Source: Mesorhizobium sp. M4B.F.Ca.ET.203.01.1.1 (GTDB taxonomy: Bacteria > Pseudomonadota > Alphaproteobacteria > Rhizobiales > Rhizobiaceae). Taken from it: DNA of 64,000 nucleotides. Shown here piece by piece: positions 34,445-43,224 of this stretch; within the stretch, counting starts at the first letter, position 1; every line of letters begins with the position of its first letter. A model generated the notes under the pieces. That model was not told the DNA's origin, did not search any database, and worked only from the letters and a program-made list of their open reading frames with translations. The stretch spans positions 176,165 to 240,164 of the forward strand of contig NZ_SRUO01000009.1 of assembly GCF_004791025.1 (NCBI RefSeq), given 5' to 3'. The position numbers and the translations under genes are program-made.

Positions 34445-34464
34445 GCCGGCGCCTGAGCGCCGGC
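34445..34464 (+). terminator. Hairpin downstream of grxD
   Basis: GCCGGCGC / GCGCCGGC form an eight-base stem around a CTGA loop, 12 bases past the grxD stop. No T run follows, so it may not terminate by itself. A second palindrome, TGCGCCGGT-CA-ACCGGCGCA, follows at 34531-34550 and overlaps the possible ATG of the next gene. Confidence 0.45.
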
Positions 34465-34529
34465 GCTGGCTTCCGGGGCCGCCCCCACCTCGGCACTTTG
34501 GTTCTCGATACCGGGAACGAGACGGATCG

Positions 34530-35822
34530 ATGCGCCGGTCAACCGGCGCAGGTTCGTTTGGAAGATCGGATCTTGCGGTGGACAAGCAGGCAGTAGCGCA
34601 GCAATCGGCAACCAGTTTGCCCATTCCGCGCTGGGAATTCATCGCGCTCTGCGCGGCGCTGATGGCGCTCAATTCTTTGGCGATCGACATCATGCTGCCG
34701 GCGCTGCAGCAGATCGGCGCCTCGCTCGGTGTCGAAAATGAAAACCACCGGCAATATGTCATCACCGCCTACATTCTGGGTTTTGGCGGTGGCCAGCTCC
34801 TGTTCGGCCCGGTCTCCGACCGCTTCGGACGGCGCGCGCCGCTGGTTGTCGGGCTGGTGATCTATGTCCTGGCGGCGGGTGCCGCAGCCATCGCCCCGTC
34901 CTTCGCTACGCTGCTCGCCTGCCGGGTGGTGCAAGGCATCGGTGCGGCTGCCACGCGCGTCATCGCCGTCTCGATCGTGCGCGACACCTTCGAGGGCCGG
35001 CGCATGGCAGAGGTGATGTCGCTGATCTTCATGGTGTTCATGGCCATTCCCGTGGTGGCGCCCGGCATCGGCCAGTTCATCATGCTGTTCGCGACCTGGC
35101 ACGTCATCTTCATCACCATGGCGGCGGGCGCGCTGATCGTATCGGCCTGGGCGCTGCTGCGTCTGCCCGAAACCCTGCATCCGGAATACCGCCGGCCGCT
35201 GACGGTGCACGCCATCGTCGGCGGGTTCCGCATCGTGCTCACCAACCGCATCGCGCTCTGCTATGCCTTTGCCAGCACCTTCATCTTCGGCGCCATGTTC
35301 GGCTTCATCAATTCGGCGCAGCAGATCTATCTCGACGTCTTCCACGTCGGCGAACTGTTCCCGCTGATCTTCGCCGGCGTCGCCGGCGTGCTCGCCTTCT
35401 CGAACTATCTCAACTCGCGTCTGGTCGGCCGCGTCGGCATGCGCCGGCTGTCGCAGGGCGCGCTGCTGCTCTTCCTGACCATCAGCCTGGCCTGGCTCGT
35501 CGTCTCGCTCGAAATGCAAATGCCGCTCTGGCTGTTCGTCGGCTTCTTCGCCCTCGCAATGCTTCCGTTTGGCGGGCTCGGCGCGAACTTCAACGCACTC
35601 GCCATGGAGCCGCTCGGGCAACTGGCCGGCACAGCCTCGTCGATACTCGGCTTCATGCAGACCTTCCTCGGCGGCATTTTCGGGACGCTGATCGGGCAGG
35701 CCTACAACGGCACGGTGACACCGCTCGCCGCCGGCTTCTGCAGCGTCTCGGTGGCGGCACTGCTGATGATCCTGCTGGCAGAGCGCGGCAGGTTGTTCCA
35801 GCCGCACAATCCGCCGGTCTGA
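34530..35822 (+). CDS. MFS transporter, Bcr/CflA family
   Basis: A 430-residue transporter with 12 predicted helices. The Bcr/CflA family motif LFGPVSDRFGRRAPLVVG is present after helix 2, and ACRVVQGIGAAATRV in helix 4 is typical. Such proteins export bicyclomycin, sulfonamides and other small drugs. The ATG at 34530 lies in a palindrome; a GTG at 34578 (VDKQAVAQ) is a good alternative start. Its substrate is unknown. It follows grxD by about 100 bases. Confidence 0.9.
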   Translation: MRRSTGAGSFGRSDLAVDKQAVAQQSATSLPIPRWEFIALCAALMALNSLAIDIMLPALQQIGASLGVENENHRQYVITAYILGFGGGQLLFGPVSDRFGRRAPLVVGLVIYVLAAGAAAIAPSFATLLACRVVQGIGAAATRVIAVSIVRDTFEGRRMAEVMSLIFMVFMAIPVVAPGIGQFIMLFATWHVIFITMAAGALIVSAWALLRLPETLHPEYRRPLTVHAIVGGFRIVLTNRIALCYAFASTFIFGAMFGFINSAQQIYLDVFHVGELFPLIFAGVAGVLAFSNYLNSRLVGRVGMRRLSQGALLLFLTISLAWLVVSLEMQMPLWLFVGFFALAMLPFGGLGANFNALAMEPLGQLAGTASSILGFMQTFLGGIFGTLIGQAYNGTVTPLAAGFCSVSVAALLMILLAERGRLFQPHNPPV

Positions 35823-35862
35823 TGCGTGTTACCGACGCTTCCGAATTGCGCCCGCCCCTAGA

Positions 35863-36273
35863 CTAGCTTGCACCTTCGACAGTTGCGGTGAAACGAGGGG
35901 CAAGCATCCGCCCCGCGACGGCTCCGCCCATGCTGTCTGAAAACGGCAGCGGCAGAGCCTCGTCGAGCGCCTTGAGGATGGACGTCACGAAAGCACGGTT
36001 CAGCGCTTGGTCGGTTCCCAGATCGGAATAGGTGGCGCGTGGCTTGCCGATGAGCGTGCCGTTCCGGCGAAGCGAGAACCGCAGTGTCAGGGACATGCCG
36101 GCAGTTCCAGCCGGTGGCTTCCAGCAGGCATAGATGGCGTCCGACATCTCCACCAGGGTGTCGATGGGATCGGAACTGTGACAAGGGCGGCGCTGCTGCG
36201 CCCCGGCTTCGCAGGGGGCCGCAACCACGGCGATGACCAGGGCTGCTGCGAGGATTGCCGACCAAGGTCTCAT
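35863..36273 (-). CDS. Secreted protein, possible TonB/TolA C-terminal-like fold
   Basis: A 136-residue exported protein. Signal peptide: MRPWSAILAAALVIAVVAAPCEAGA. The mature part has cysteines at HPCHSSD and AIYACWKP, which may pair. The C-terminal half, LTLRFSLRRNGTLIGKPRATYSD and the following helix and strand, resembles the TonB/TolA C-terminal beta-alpha-beta fold, but no definite family match can be claimed. It lies between the MFS transporter (convergent) and the IMPase gene. Confidence 0.55.
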   Translation of the reverse strand: MRPWSAILAAALVIAVVAAPCEAGAQQRRPCHSSDPIDTLVEMSDAIYACWKPPAGTAGMSLTLRFSLRRNGTLIGKPRATYSDLGTDQALNRAFVTSILKALDEALPLPFSDSMGGAVAGRMLAPRFTATVEGAS

Positions 36274-36341
36274 CAGCGGTTCTCCGGACTACGCGAAGCC
36301 TCCGGCACCCGCCGGCTTGGATCGGGCCGCGGCTCCTGCCC

Positions 36342-37169
36342 CTACTCCGCCCAAAGCTCGCGGCGCAGTTCCTGCCAGCTGTCCTTGTCGGGGGCGACCA
36401 GGATGCCGCCGTCGATATGCGAGGGCAGATAGGCGCTGCCGTCGATCCGCGCCGCGTAGCCACCCGCTTCCTGGTGGATCAGCACGCCGGCCAGGTGATC
36501 CCACGGCATCAGCTTGTTGTAGACGACGAAATGGGCGTGGCCGCTGGCGAGCAGCCGGTATTCGTGCGCCGCGCAACGATAGCCGAATTGCGACAGCGCC
36601 TTGGTCTGGTTGCGGGCGAGCCGAGAGCGCTCGGGTTCCGGCAGGTATTGCCAGGAGACGGCGCCCGTCATTTGCGAGATCGGCACGGCCGCCGCGACGC
36701 GCACCTTCTCCAGCGCGCCATGAGCGTGGCGGATGTGGCTGCCTGCGCCTTTGGCGCCGATCAGCCAGTCCTTGCCGACGGGGTCATGGATGATGCCGGC
36801 GACGGTCTCGCCCTTGACGACAACGCCCAGCATGACGCCGAACAGCGGCACGCCGGAGGCGAAGTTGAAGGTGCCGTCGACCGGATCGATGACAAAGGCG
36901 AGCTCGGCATCGCCGAGACCGCCGAGCAGCGCCGGATTGTCGGAGCAGGCTTCCTCGCCGACGATCATGGCCGAGGGATAGCGCTCGCGCAGCCTTGCCG
37001 TGATCACCCGCTCGGCATTGACGTCGGCCTCGGTCACCAGATCGGCGGCCGATGTCTTCTGGCGGACGTCGCCTTCGCCCAGCCGGCGAAAGCGCGGCAT
37101 GATCTCGGCAATGGCCGCGTCGGAGAGGAGACCGGCAAGCCAGTCGATGGCGCTATCGTCAAATGTCAT
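36342..37169 (-). CDS. Inositol monophosphatase family protein
   Basis: A 275-residue magnesium-dependent phosphatase. The metal-binding signature DPVDGTFNFASGVP is present, with VGEEA upstream and PWDHLAGVLIHQEAGG near the C-terminus, matching the WD-x-A-G family motif. It may act on inositol phosphate, fructose-1,6-bisphosphate or PAP-like substrates. The start at 37169 follows the ttcA stop by only ten bases, so the two genes are probably one transcript. Confidence 0.92.
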   Translation of the reverse strand: MTFDDSAIDWLAGLLSDAAIAEIMPRFRRLGEGDVRQKTSAADLVTEADVNAERVITARLRERYPSAMIVGEEACSDNPALLGGLGDAELAFVIDPVDGTFNFASGVPLFGVMLGVVVKGETVAGIIHDPVGKDWLIGAKGAGSHIRHAHGALEKVRVAAAVPISQMTGAVSWQYLPEPERSRLARNQTKALSQFGYRCAAHEYRLLASGHAHFVVYNKLMPWDHLAGVLIHQEAGGYAARIDGSAYLPSHIDGGILVAPDKDSWQELRRELWAE

Positions 37170-37179
37170 GGGGATCGTC

Positions 37180-38043
37180 TTACCTGTCGTTGAGGGCGGC
37201 GAAGTCGAACAGCTTCCTGTCGAGCAGATGCGAGGGCCGCACATTCGTCATGGCGCGGATCATCGTGTCCTTGCGGCCGGGCATGCGCTTTTCGATGTCG
37301 TCCAGCATCGCCTTCATGGCATTGCGCTGCAGGCCTTCCTGGCTGCCGCAGAGATCGCAGGGGATGATCGGGAACTTCATCGCGTCGGCGAATTTCTCGA
37401 GATCGGCCTCAGCGTTATAGGCGAGCGGCCGCAGCACCATGACGTCGCCCTCATCGTTGAGGAGTTTCGGCGGCATGGCGGCAAGGCGACCGCCATGGAA
37501 CAGGTTCATGAAGAAGGTTTCGAGGATGTCCTCGCGGTGGTGACCCAGCACGAGAGCGGCGCAGCCCTCCTCGCGCGCGATGCGGTAGAGATGGCCGCGC
37601 CGGAGCCGCGAGCAAAGCGAACAATAGGTGCTGCCTTCGGGCAGCTTGTCGGTGACCACCGAATAGGTGTCCTGATATTCGATGCGATGCGCAATGCCGT
37701 TGGCGTTGAGGTAGTCCGGCAGGATGTGTTTCGGGAAGTTCGGCTGGCCCTGGTCGAGATTGCAGGCGAGCAACTCGACCGGCAGCAGGCCGCGCCATTT
37801 GAGGTCGAGTAGCAGAGCGAGCAGACCGTAGGAATCCTTGCCGCCTGACAGCGCCACCAGCCAGCGCTCGCCGGGCTTCACCATGGCGAAGTCCTCGATC
37901 GCCTGGCGCGTCAATCTGAGGAGCCGCTTGCGCAGCTTGTTGAACTCGACGGAGGACGGCACGTCGGCGAACAGGGGATGGAAGCCGCCCTCAGTGTCGT
38001 CGCCGACCGGCTCGAGGGATTTGACGTCTGGCAGCATATTCAT
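37180..38043 (-). CDS. ttcA: tRNA 2-thiocytidine synthase TtcA
   Basis: A 287-residue PP-loop ATPase. SGGKDS (66-71) is the ATP-binding loop. The two cysteine pairs C141/C144 (YCSLC) and C229/C232 (PCDLC) bind a [4Fe-4S] cluster. TtcA thiolates C32 of certain tRNAs. The ATG at 38043 is chosen from similarity at MLPDVKSLEPVGDD. The gene lies downstream of rpsD, after that gene's terminator. Confidence 0.94.
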   Translation of the reverse strand: MNMLPDVKSLEPVGDDTEGGFHPLFADVPSSVEFNKLRKRLLRLTRQAIEDFAMVKPGERWLVALSGGKDSYGLLALLLDLKWRGLLPVELLACNLDQGQPNFPKHILPDYLNANGIAHRIEYQDTYSVVTDKLPEGSTYCSLCSRLRRGHLYRIAREEGCAALVLGHHREDILETFFMNLFHGGRLAAMPPKLLNDEGDVMVLRPLAYNAEADLEKFADAMKFPIIPCDLCGSQEGLQRNAMKAMLDDIEKRMPGRKDTMIRAMTNVRPSHLLDRKLFDFAALNDR

Positions 38044-38143
38044 GGCGCATCGGCCCCAGGGACAAGTGTCGGCGCCCGGATTAGCGCATCGGCTCGGAAA
38101 TCGAAATCGATTTCTGCGGCGCCGGCATGGCGGCTCGGCAAAC

Positions 38144-38170
38144 AAAAAGGCCGCCCAATGGGCGGCCTTT
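38144..38170 (-). terminator. Intrinsic terminator of rpsD
   Basis: An eight-base stem (GGCCGCCC / GGGCGGCC) with an AAT loop lies about 25 bases after the rpsD stop on the reverse strand. Five T residues follow on that strand (38144-38148). It should separate rpsD from ttcA. Confidence 0.85.
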
Positions 38171-38193
38171 CGATGGATTGCTGAAGCAACCGA

Positions 38194-38811
38194 TCAGCGC
38201 GAATAGAATTCGACGACCAGGTTCGGTTCCATCTGCACGGCGAACGGAACATCCGACAGGCCGGGGATGCGCGCGAAGGTGGCGGTCATCTTGTTGTGGT
38301 CGGCTTCGATATAGTCAGGCACATCGCGCTCGGCGAGAGCGACCGATTCCAGCACGATGACGAGCTGCTTCGACTTCTCGCGCACCTCGACGACGTCGCC
38401 CGGCTTGCAGCGATACGAGCCGATGTTGACGCGCTTGCCGTTGACGTTGACGTGGCCGTGGTTGACGAACTGGCGGGCGGCGAAAATGGTCGGCACGAAC
38501 TTGGCGCGGTAGACGACCGCGTCGAGACGCGACTCGAGCAGGCCGATCAGGTTCTCCGAGGTGTCGCCCTTGCGGCGGTCGGCCTCTTCATAGACCTTGC
38601 GGAACTGCTTTTCCGAAACGTCGCCATAGTGGCCCTTCAGCTTCTGCTTGGCGCGCAGCTGCAGGCCGAAGTCGGAAAGCTTGCCCTTGCGGCGCTGGCC
38701 GTGCTGGCCGGGGCCGTATTCACGCTTGTTGACCGGGGACTTCGGGCGGCCCCAGATGTTCTCGCCGAGACGGCGGTCGATCTTGTATTTCGCGGATTCG
38801 CGCTTGCTCAT
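38194..38811 (-). CDS. rpsD: 30S ribosomal protein S4
   Basis: A 205-residue ribosomal protein. The start at 38811 follows AAGGGA. It opens MSKRESAKYKIDRRLGENIWGR, and the RNA-binding S4 domain (RLDAVVYRAKFVPTIFAARQFVNHG) is clear. S4 is a primary 16S rRNA-binding assembly protein and a translational regulator in E. coli. It stands alone here, which is common in alphaproteobacteria. Confidence 0.98.
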   Translation of the reverse strand: MSKRESAKYKIDRRLGENIWGRPKSPVNKREYGPGQHGQRRKGKLSDFGLQLRAKQKLKGHYGDVSEKQFRKVYEEADRRKGDTSENLIGLLESRLDAVVYRAKFVPTIFAARQFVNHGHVNVNGKRVNIGSYRCKPGDVVEVREKSKQLVIVLESVALAERDVPDYIEADHNKMTATFARIPGLSDVPFAVQMEPNLVVEFYSR

Positions 38812-39004
38812 CGCATTCCCTTTCAAAACAATACACCCGGAACCTCATGCTCCGAGTGAAGGAAACGCGCCCTCCTCTGGCCTCCGTTTTCGAGACCTGA
38901 CAGGGTTCTCCACGCAACGCGACGGAAAACCCACGGGACACGTCAGTTAACAAGGCCTAGGAAGAAACAATCGAACTTCCGTCTGCCTCGCCCATAAAGA
39001 AAAC

Positions 39005-39026
39005 CACCGGGCATTGCGGCCCGGTG
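39005..39026 (-). terminator. Reverse-strand intrinsic terminator downstream of DUF3008
   Basis: CACCGGG (39005-39011) pairs with CCCGGTG (39020-39026). On the reverse strand the stem is followed by GTTTTCTTT, a T-rich tract. It should end the DUF3008 transcript before rpsD. The surrounding 338-base gap (38812-39149) otherwise contains the rpsD promoter area and a forward-strand hairpin pair. Confidence 0.6.
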
Positions 39027-39080
39027 TTGGCGCGCTGATTAAACGGAGATTTAGGCGGTGTCAAGCTTGTGCGTGGCTCT

Positions 39081-39126
39081 GCGGGCCAATCACCGAGAGC
39101 CCGCGGCCCCGCAGGCGGGTTTTTGC
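39081..39126 (+). ncRNA. Candidate forward-strand RNA end with alternative stems
   Basis: GCGGGC (39081-39086) can pair with GCCCGC (39099-39104). The same GCCCGC can instead pair with GCGGGT (39115-39120), making a stem directly followed by TTTTT (39120-39124), a textbook forward terminator. No forward gene exists on either side: rpsD and DUF3008 are both on the reverse strand. This points to a small RNA ending here. Its start is not visible. Confidence 0.35.
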
Positions 39127-39149
39127 TTTTCTTCCCAAGCGCAGCGAGA

Positions 39150-39338
39150 TCAGCTCTTCGATTTCTTCTCGGGCAAGCCCTTGCGCCTGGTCTCCGCGAA
39201 TTCCTCGAGCTGCTTTTCGCTCATCGATTCGTACATTCCCTTCGAGGCGCCCTTGAGCTCGCTCTTCTTGGTGTCACCGCGCTTTGCCGACAGCGCAGCG
39301 CCGGCGGCCTTTTGCTGAGCTTTCGATGTGGCAGGCAT
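39150..39338 (-). CDS. DUF3008 family small protein
   Basis: A 62-residue basic protein starting MPATSKAQQKAAGAALSAKRG and ending in a Lys-rich tail. It matches DUF3008, a family of short, helical, probably nucleic-acid-binding or stress-related proteins. GGGAGAAA precedes the ATG at 39338. Function is unknown. The gene lies 60 bases from the murI stop on the same strand. Confidence 0.8.
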   Translation of the reverse strand: MPATSKAQQKAAGAALSAKRGDTKKSELKGASKGMYESMSEKQLEEFAETRRKGLPEKKSKS

Positions 39339-39398
39339 GGTCGTTTCTCCCAATTGACTATGGGAGGGAACGCAGCCGCCCAGCCGATGTTCCTGCCG

Positions 39399-40184
39399 TC
39401 ACGGGATCGTCAGACCAAAACCCTGCATCAGCCGGCTGACCGCGAAATCCGCCTTGCCGGAGGTGAAGACGGCAATGTCGGGCTCGCCTTGCGAGGATCC
39501 GTTGACCGGCGGGAGCAACGACATGGCGCGGCGGGCTATCGCTTCGGCCGGATCGATCCAGTCCACCGGCCAGGGCGCGGTCTTGCGCATGCGGTTGACC
39601 AGGAATGGATAGTGGGTGCAGGCAAGCACGACGATGTCGGTATGCTGCCCATCGCGTTCGATGAAGCAGGGCGCGATCTCGGCGCGCACGGCGTCCTCGT
39701 CGACAAAGCCCTCGCGCATGTAGACCTCGGCCAGTCCGGCCAGATTGTCGCTGCCGACCAGGCGGACATGGCATTTCTGCGCCCATTTGCTGATCAGGTC
39801 GCGCGTGTACTGCCGCTTCACCGTGCCCGGCGTCGCCAGCACCGAGACCAGGCCGGAGCGGGTGCGTTCCGCCGCCGGCTTGACCGCCGGCACCGTGCCG
39901 ACGAAGGGATGGCCGGGAAATCTTTCGCGAAGCGCATCGATCACCAGCGTCGAGGCGGTGTTGCAGGCGATGACGGAGATCGCCGGCGAAAACCGGTCGA
40001 GCAGCCTGGCGAAGAGATCGAGTATGTGCGTGCGCAGCGCCGGCTCCTCCCAGGCGCCGAAGGGAAAGGCCGCGTCGTCGGCGACATAGACGAAGCGCCG
40101 GTCGGGCATCAGCACGCGCGCCTCGCGCAGCACGGTCAGGCCGCCGACGCCGGAATCGAACATCAGGATCGGCCGGTCAGTCAT
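39399..40184 (-). CDS. murI: Glutamate racemase
   Basis: A 261-residue Asp/Glu racemase. Catalytic residues are D10 in FDSGVGG, C74 in ACNTAS and C189 in ACTHYP. It makes D-glutamate for peptidoglycan. The start at 40184 lies 8 bases inside the end of the trmJ-like gene, so the two are translationally coupled. Length is typical. Confidence 0.96.
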   Translation of the reverse strand: MTDRPILMFDSGVGGLTVLREARVLMPDRRFVYVADDAAFPFGAWEEPALRTHILDLFARLLDRFSPAISVIACNTASTLVIDALRERFPGHPFVGTVPAVKPAAERTRSGLVSVLATPGTVKRQYTRDLISKWAQKCHVRLVGSDNLAGLAEVYMREGFVDEDAVRAEIAPCFIERDGQHTDIVVLACTHYPFLVNRMRKTAPWPVDWIDPAEAIARRAMSLLPPVNGSSQGEPDIAVFTSGKADFAVSRLMQGFGLTIP

Positions 40185-41094
40185 TGTCTGTGCCCTTGCC
40201 GCCCAGCGGCGCGTCATTATCGTCGCCATTGGCGTTGGGCGCCTGGCCCGCTTCCGCCTTGCGGGCGCGCGCGGCAGCGGCGGGCAGCCGTCTCGGATCG
40301 TCGCCGGGGGAGCCATCGCCGCGCGGCATCGCCGGCGAAAATCTGTCCAGCGACGAGATGATGCCCCTTAGCACCTTCAGTTCCGGCTCGGCGAAACCGG
40401 CGCGCGTCAGCACGGCACGCAGATTGTCGACCATCTTCGGCTTCTTCCCTTCCGGGCGGAAATAGCCGCGCGCCTCCAGCGCGCCTTCGAGATAGGTGAA
40501 CAGGCTGTGCAACTGCTCCTTGGTCGCCGGCACGAGTTCCGGTCCGGAGAAGTTGGTCTGGGTTTCGTCCTCCAGTCCCGACTTCATCCATTCATAGGAC
40601 ATCAGAAGCACGGCCTGGGCGATGTTGAGCGACGAGAAGCCAGGATCGACCGGGAAGGTAACGATCTCGTCGGCGAGCCCGACTTCCTCATTGTAGAGGC
40701 CGAAGCGCTCGCGGCCGAACAGGATGCCGGTTCGCAGCCCGGCACGCTGCCGCGTCCTCAGCGCCCTGCCCGCCTCGACCGGTCCGCGCACGGCCTTGAA
40801 GCCGTCGCGCTCGCGCGCCGTGGTGGCGAAGACGAAATTGAGATCGGCGACCGCCGTGGCGAGATCGTCGAAAACCCGCACCGCATCGATGACATGGTCG
40901 GCGCGGCTTGCCGCGGCGCGCGCCTTCTCGCTCGGCCAGCCATCGCGCGGATTGACCAGCCTGAGCTCGGCAAGGCCGAAATTGGCCATGGCGCGCGCGA
41001 CCATGCCGATGTTCTCGCCAAGCTGCGGCTCGACCAGTATGATCGCCGGGCCGGCTGCGATGGGGGTGTCTCGGGATTGTTCGTCGGCTGGCAT
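40177..41094 (-). CDS. TrmJ-like RNA methyltransferase (SpoU/SPOUT family)
   Basis: A 305-residue SPOUT methyltransferase. The knot region is at about 15-175: ILVEPQLGENIGMVARAMANFG, then LFGRERFGLYNEEVGLADEIV, then GFSSLNIAQAVLLMSYE. The C-terminal 60 residues are a charged low-complexity tail. Relatives methylate the ribose of position 32 in tRNA (TrmJ). It shares an operon with murI through an 8-base overlap. The ATG at 41094 is chosen because the family's conserved start is close to it. Confidence 0.9.
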   Translation of the reverse strand: MPADEQSRDTPIAAGPAIILVEPQLGENIGMVARAMANFGLAELRLVNPRDGWPSEKARAAASRADHVIDAVRVFDDLATAVADLNFVFATTARERDGFKAVRGPVEAGRALRTRQRAGLRTGILFGRERFGLYNEEVGLADEIVTFPVDPGFSSLNIAQAVLLMSYEWMKSGLEDETQTNFSGPELVPATKEQLHSLFTYLEGALEARGYFRPEGKKPKMVDNLRAVLTRAGFAEPELKVLRGIISSLDRFSPAMPRGDGSPGDDPRRLPAAAARARKAEAGQAPNANGDDNDAPLGGKGTDND

Positions 41095-41301
41095 GGACGT
41101 CAATGAACTGCTGTTTGCGGCATTTCGGCGACCCCTGCCATATTCGGCGGCGAAAATGAAGCTTTCGCAAAGAATGGCATCAAGCGGCACCGCCGATCGC
41201 CGTTTGCGCGCTCAAAAAGCCTTTGATATACGCTCGGCATCCCCGGCCGAACGCCATGCGGGCAAGGCCGTTCCGATCCCCAGCAACGAGGCATTCTTTC
41301 C

Positions 41302-42513
41302 ATGGCGAAGATCAAGGTGGCGAACCCGGTCGTCGAGCTCGACGGCGACGAGATGACCCGCATCATCTGGCAGTTCATCAAGGACAAGCTGATCCACCCC
41401 TATCTCGACATCAAGCTCGACTACTACGATCTCGGCATCGAGCACCGCGACGCCACCAACGACCAGGTGACGATCGACTCGGCCAACGCCATCAAGAAAT
41501 ACGGCGTCGGCGTGAAATGCGCGACGATCACCCCCGACGAGCAGCGCGTCGAGGAATTCAAGCTGAAGAAGATGTGGAAGTCGCCGAACGGCACGATCCG
41601 CAATATCCTGGGCGGCACCATCTTCCGCGAGCCGATCATCATGAAGAACGTGCCGCGCCTGGTGCCCGGCTGGACCAAGCCGATCATCGTCGGCCGCCAC
41701 GCCTTCGGCGACCAGTACCGCGCCACCGACTTCCGCTATCCCGGCAAGGGCAAGCTGACGATCAAGTTCGTCGGCGAGGACGGCACCGTGATCGAGCACG
41801 ACGTGTTCGACGCGCCGGCCGCCGGCGTCGCCATGGCCATGTACAATCTCGACGAATCGATCCGCGAGTTTGCCCGCGCCTCGCTGAACTACGGCCTGCT
41901 GCGCAACTATCCGGTCTACCTCTCGACCAAGAACACCATCCTCAAGGCCTATGACGGCCGCTTCAAGGACATCTTCCAGGAAGTCTACGAGAAGGAATTC
42001 GAGGCCGAGTTCAAGGCGAAGAAACTCTGGTACGAGCACCGGCTGATCGACGACATGGTGGCCTCCAGCCTGAAATGGTCGGGCGGCTATGTCTGGGCCT
42101 GCAAGAACTATGACGGCGACGTGCAGTCGGACACGGTGGCGCAAGGCTTCGGCTCGCTCGGCCTGATGACCTCGGTGCTGATGACGCCAGACGGCAAGAC
42201 CGTGGAAGCGGAAGCCGCGCACGGCACCGTCACCCGCCACTATCGCCAGCACCAGAAGGGCGAGGAAACCTCGACCAACTCGATCGCCTCGATCTTCGCC
42301 TGGACGCGCGGTCTCGCCCACCGCGCCAAGCTCGACGACAATGCCGAGTTGAAGCGCTTCGCCGAGACCTTGGAAAAGGTCTGCATCCAGACGGTGGAGT
42401 CCGGCTTCATGACCAAGGACCTGTCGCTGCTGATCGGTCCCGACCAGCCCTGGCTGTCGACCACCGGTTTCCTCGACAAGATCGACGAGAACCTGCAGAA
42501 GGCCATGGGGTAA
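41302..42513 (+). CDS. icd: NADP-dependent isocitrate dehydrogenase
   Basis: A 403-residue enzyme of the type II (eukaryotic-like) homodimeric IDH family. Marks are VELDGDEMTRIIWQFIKDKL, IRNILGGTIFREPI, and FKDIFQEVYEKEFEAEF. It oxidises isocitrate to 2-oxoglutarate in the TCA cycle and makes NADPH. It is divergent from the trmJ-like gene over about 200 bases. A strong terminator follows at 42534. Confidence 0.97.
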   Translation: MAKIKVANPVVELDGDEMTRIIWQFIKDKLIHPYLDIKLDYYDLGIEHRDATNDQVTIDSANAIKKYGVGVKCATITPDEQRVEEFKLKKMWKSPNGTIRNILGGTIFREPIIMKNVPRLVPGWTKPIIVGRHAFGDQYRATDFRYPGKGKLTIKFVGEDGTVIEHDVFDAPAAGVAMAMYNLDESIREFARASLNYGLLRNYPVYLSTKNTILKAYDGRFKDIFQEVYEKEFEAEFKAKKLWYEHRLIDDMVASSLKWSGGYVWACKNYDGDVQSDTVAQGFGSLGLMTSVLMTPDGKTVEAEAAHGTVTRHYRQHQKGEETSTNSIASIFAWTRGLAHRAKLDDNAELKRFAETLEKVCIQTVESGFMTKDLSLLIGPDQPWLSTTGFLDKIDENLQKAMG

Positions 42514-42533
42514 GAACCCAAATTTCGACATGC

Positions 42534-42562
42534 CGAAGGCTCCGAAAGGAGCCTTCGCTTTT
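42534..42562 (+). terminator. Intrinsic terminator of icd
   Basis: A perfect ten-base stem, CGAAGGCTCC / GGAGCCTTCG, with a GAAA tetraloop is followed by CTTTTT. It begins 21 bases past the icd stop and ends the transcript before the glutathione transferase gene. Confidence 0.92.
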
Positions 42563-42597
42563 TGGGCAGCAACGCGAGCGGAAGCAAGGGGCTGACG

Positions 42598-43224
42598 ATG
42601 AGCAAGCCAATCCTCTACGGTGCCGACTATAGCGTCTATGTCCGCATCGCACGGCTGGCGCTGGAAGAGAAAGGCATCGGCTACGACCTCGTGCCGGTCG
42701 ACGTCTTTGCCCCGGAAGGCGTTCCGGCCTGGTATCTCGAACATCATCCGTTCGGCCGCATTCCGGCTTTCGAGCATGACGGCTTTCGCCTGTTCGAGGC
42801 GAGCGCGATCGCCCGCTATGCCGACGAGGCCTTCGACGGCCCGGCGCTGCAGCCGAAAGAGGCGCGCAGCCGGGCAAGGATGAACCAGATCATCGGCCTG
42901 CTCGACGCCTATGGCTACCGCGCCATGGTCTGGGATGTCGCCGTCGAGCGGCTGGAGCAAAACCCGCCCGACGAGGCCCTGATCAGCAAGGGCCTGTCGC
43001 AAGCGGAGGCTGTGCTGCGGACACTGTCGGCGCTGAAGGCCGACGGGCCGTGGCTGCTGGGGTCGCAACTGACCCTTGCCGACCTGCATGCAGCCCCAAT
43101 CATCGGCTATTTCGTCAAGGTCGCAGAAGGGCGTGAATTGCTTGCCCGATTTGCCGACATCAGCGACCGGTATGCGCGCTTCGCTGATCGCGCGAGCTTC
43201 GCCAGGACCGAACAGGCGGGCTGA
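42598..43224 (+). CDS. Glutathione S-transferase family protein
   Basis: A 208-residue GST. The thioredoxin-like N-terminal domain spans about 1-80 (ILYGADYSVYVRIARLALEEKG, then FGRIPAFEHDG and LFEASAIARYADE, the glutathione-binding segments), and the helical C-terminal domain follows (TLADLHAAPIIGYF). Substrate is unknown. Its stop overlaps the start of the next gene (TGATG), so the two are coupled. Confidence 0.92.
   Translation: MSKPILYGADYSVYVRIARLALEEKGIGYDLVPVDVFAPEGVPAWYLEHHPFGRIPAFEHDGFRLFEASAIARYADEAFDGPALQPKEARSRARMNQIIGLLDAYGYRAMVWDVAVERLEQNPPDEALISKGLSQAEAVLRTLSALKADGPWLLGSQLTLADLHAAPIIGYFVKVAEGRELLARFADISDRYARFADRASFARTEQAG

Noticed and set aside
38812..39149. Possible tRNA in the rpsD-DUF3008 gap
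   Set aside because: The GC stems do not form a cloverleaf; no CCA end or conserved GTTCGA T-loop was seen.
41212..43089. 625-codon reverse frame over icd and the GST gene
   Set aside because: icd and GST have full family motifs on the forward strand.
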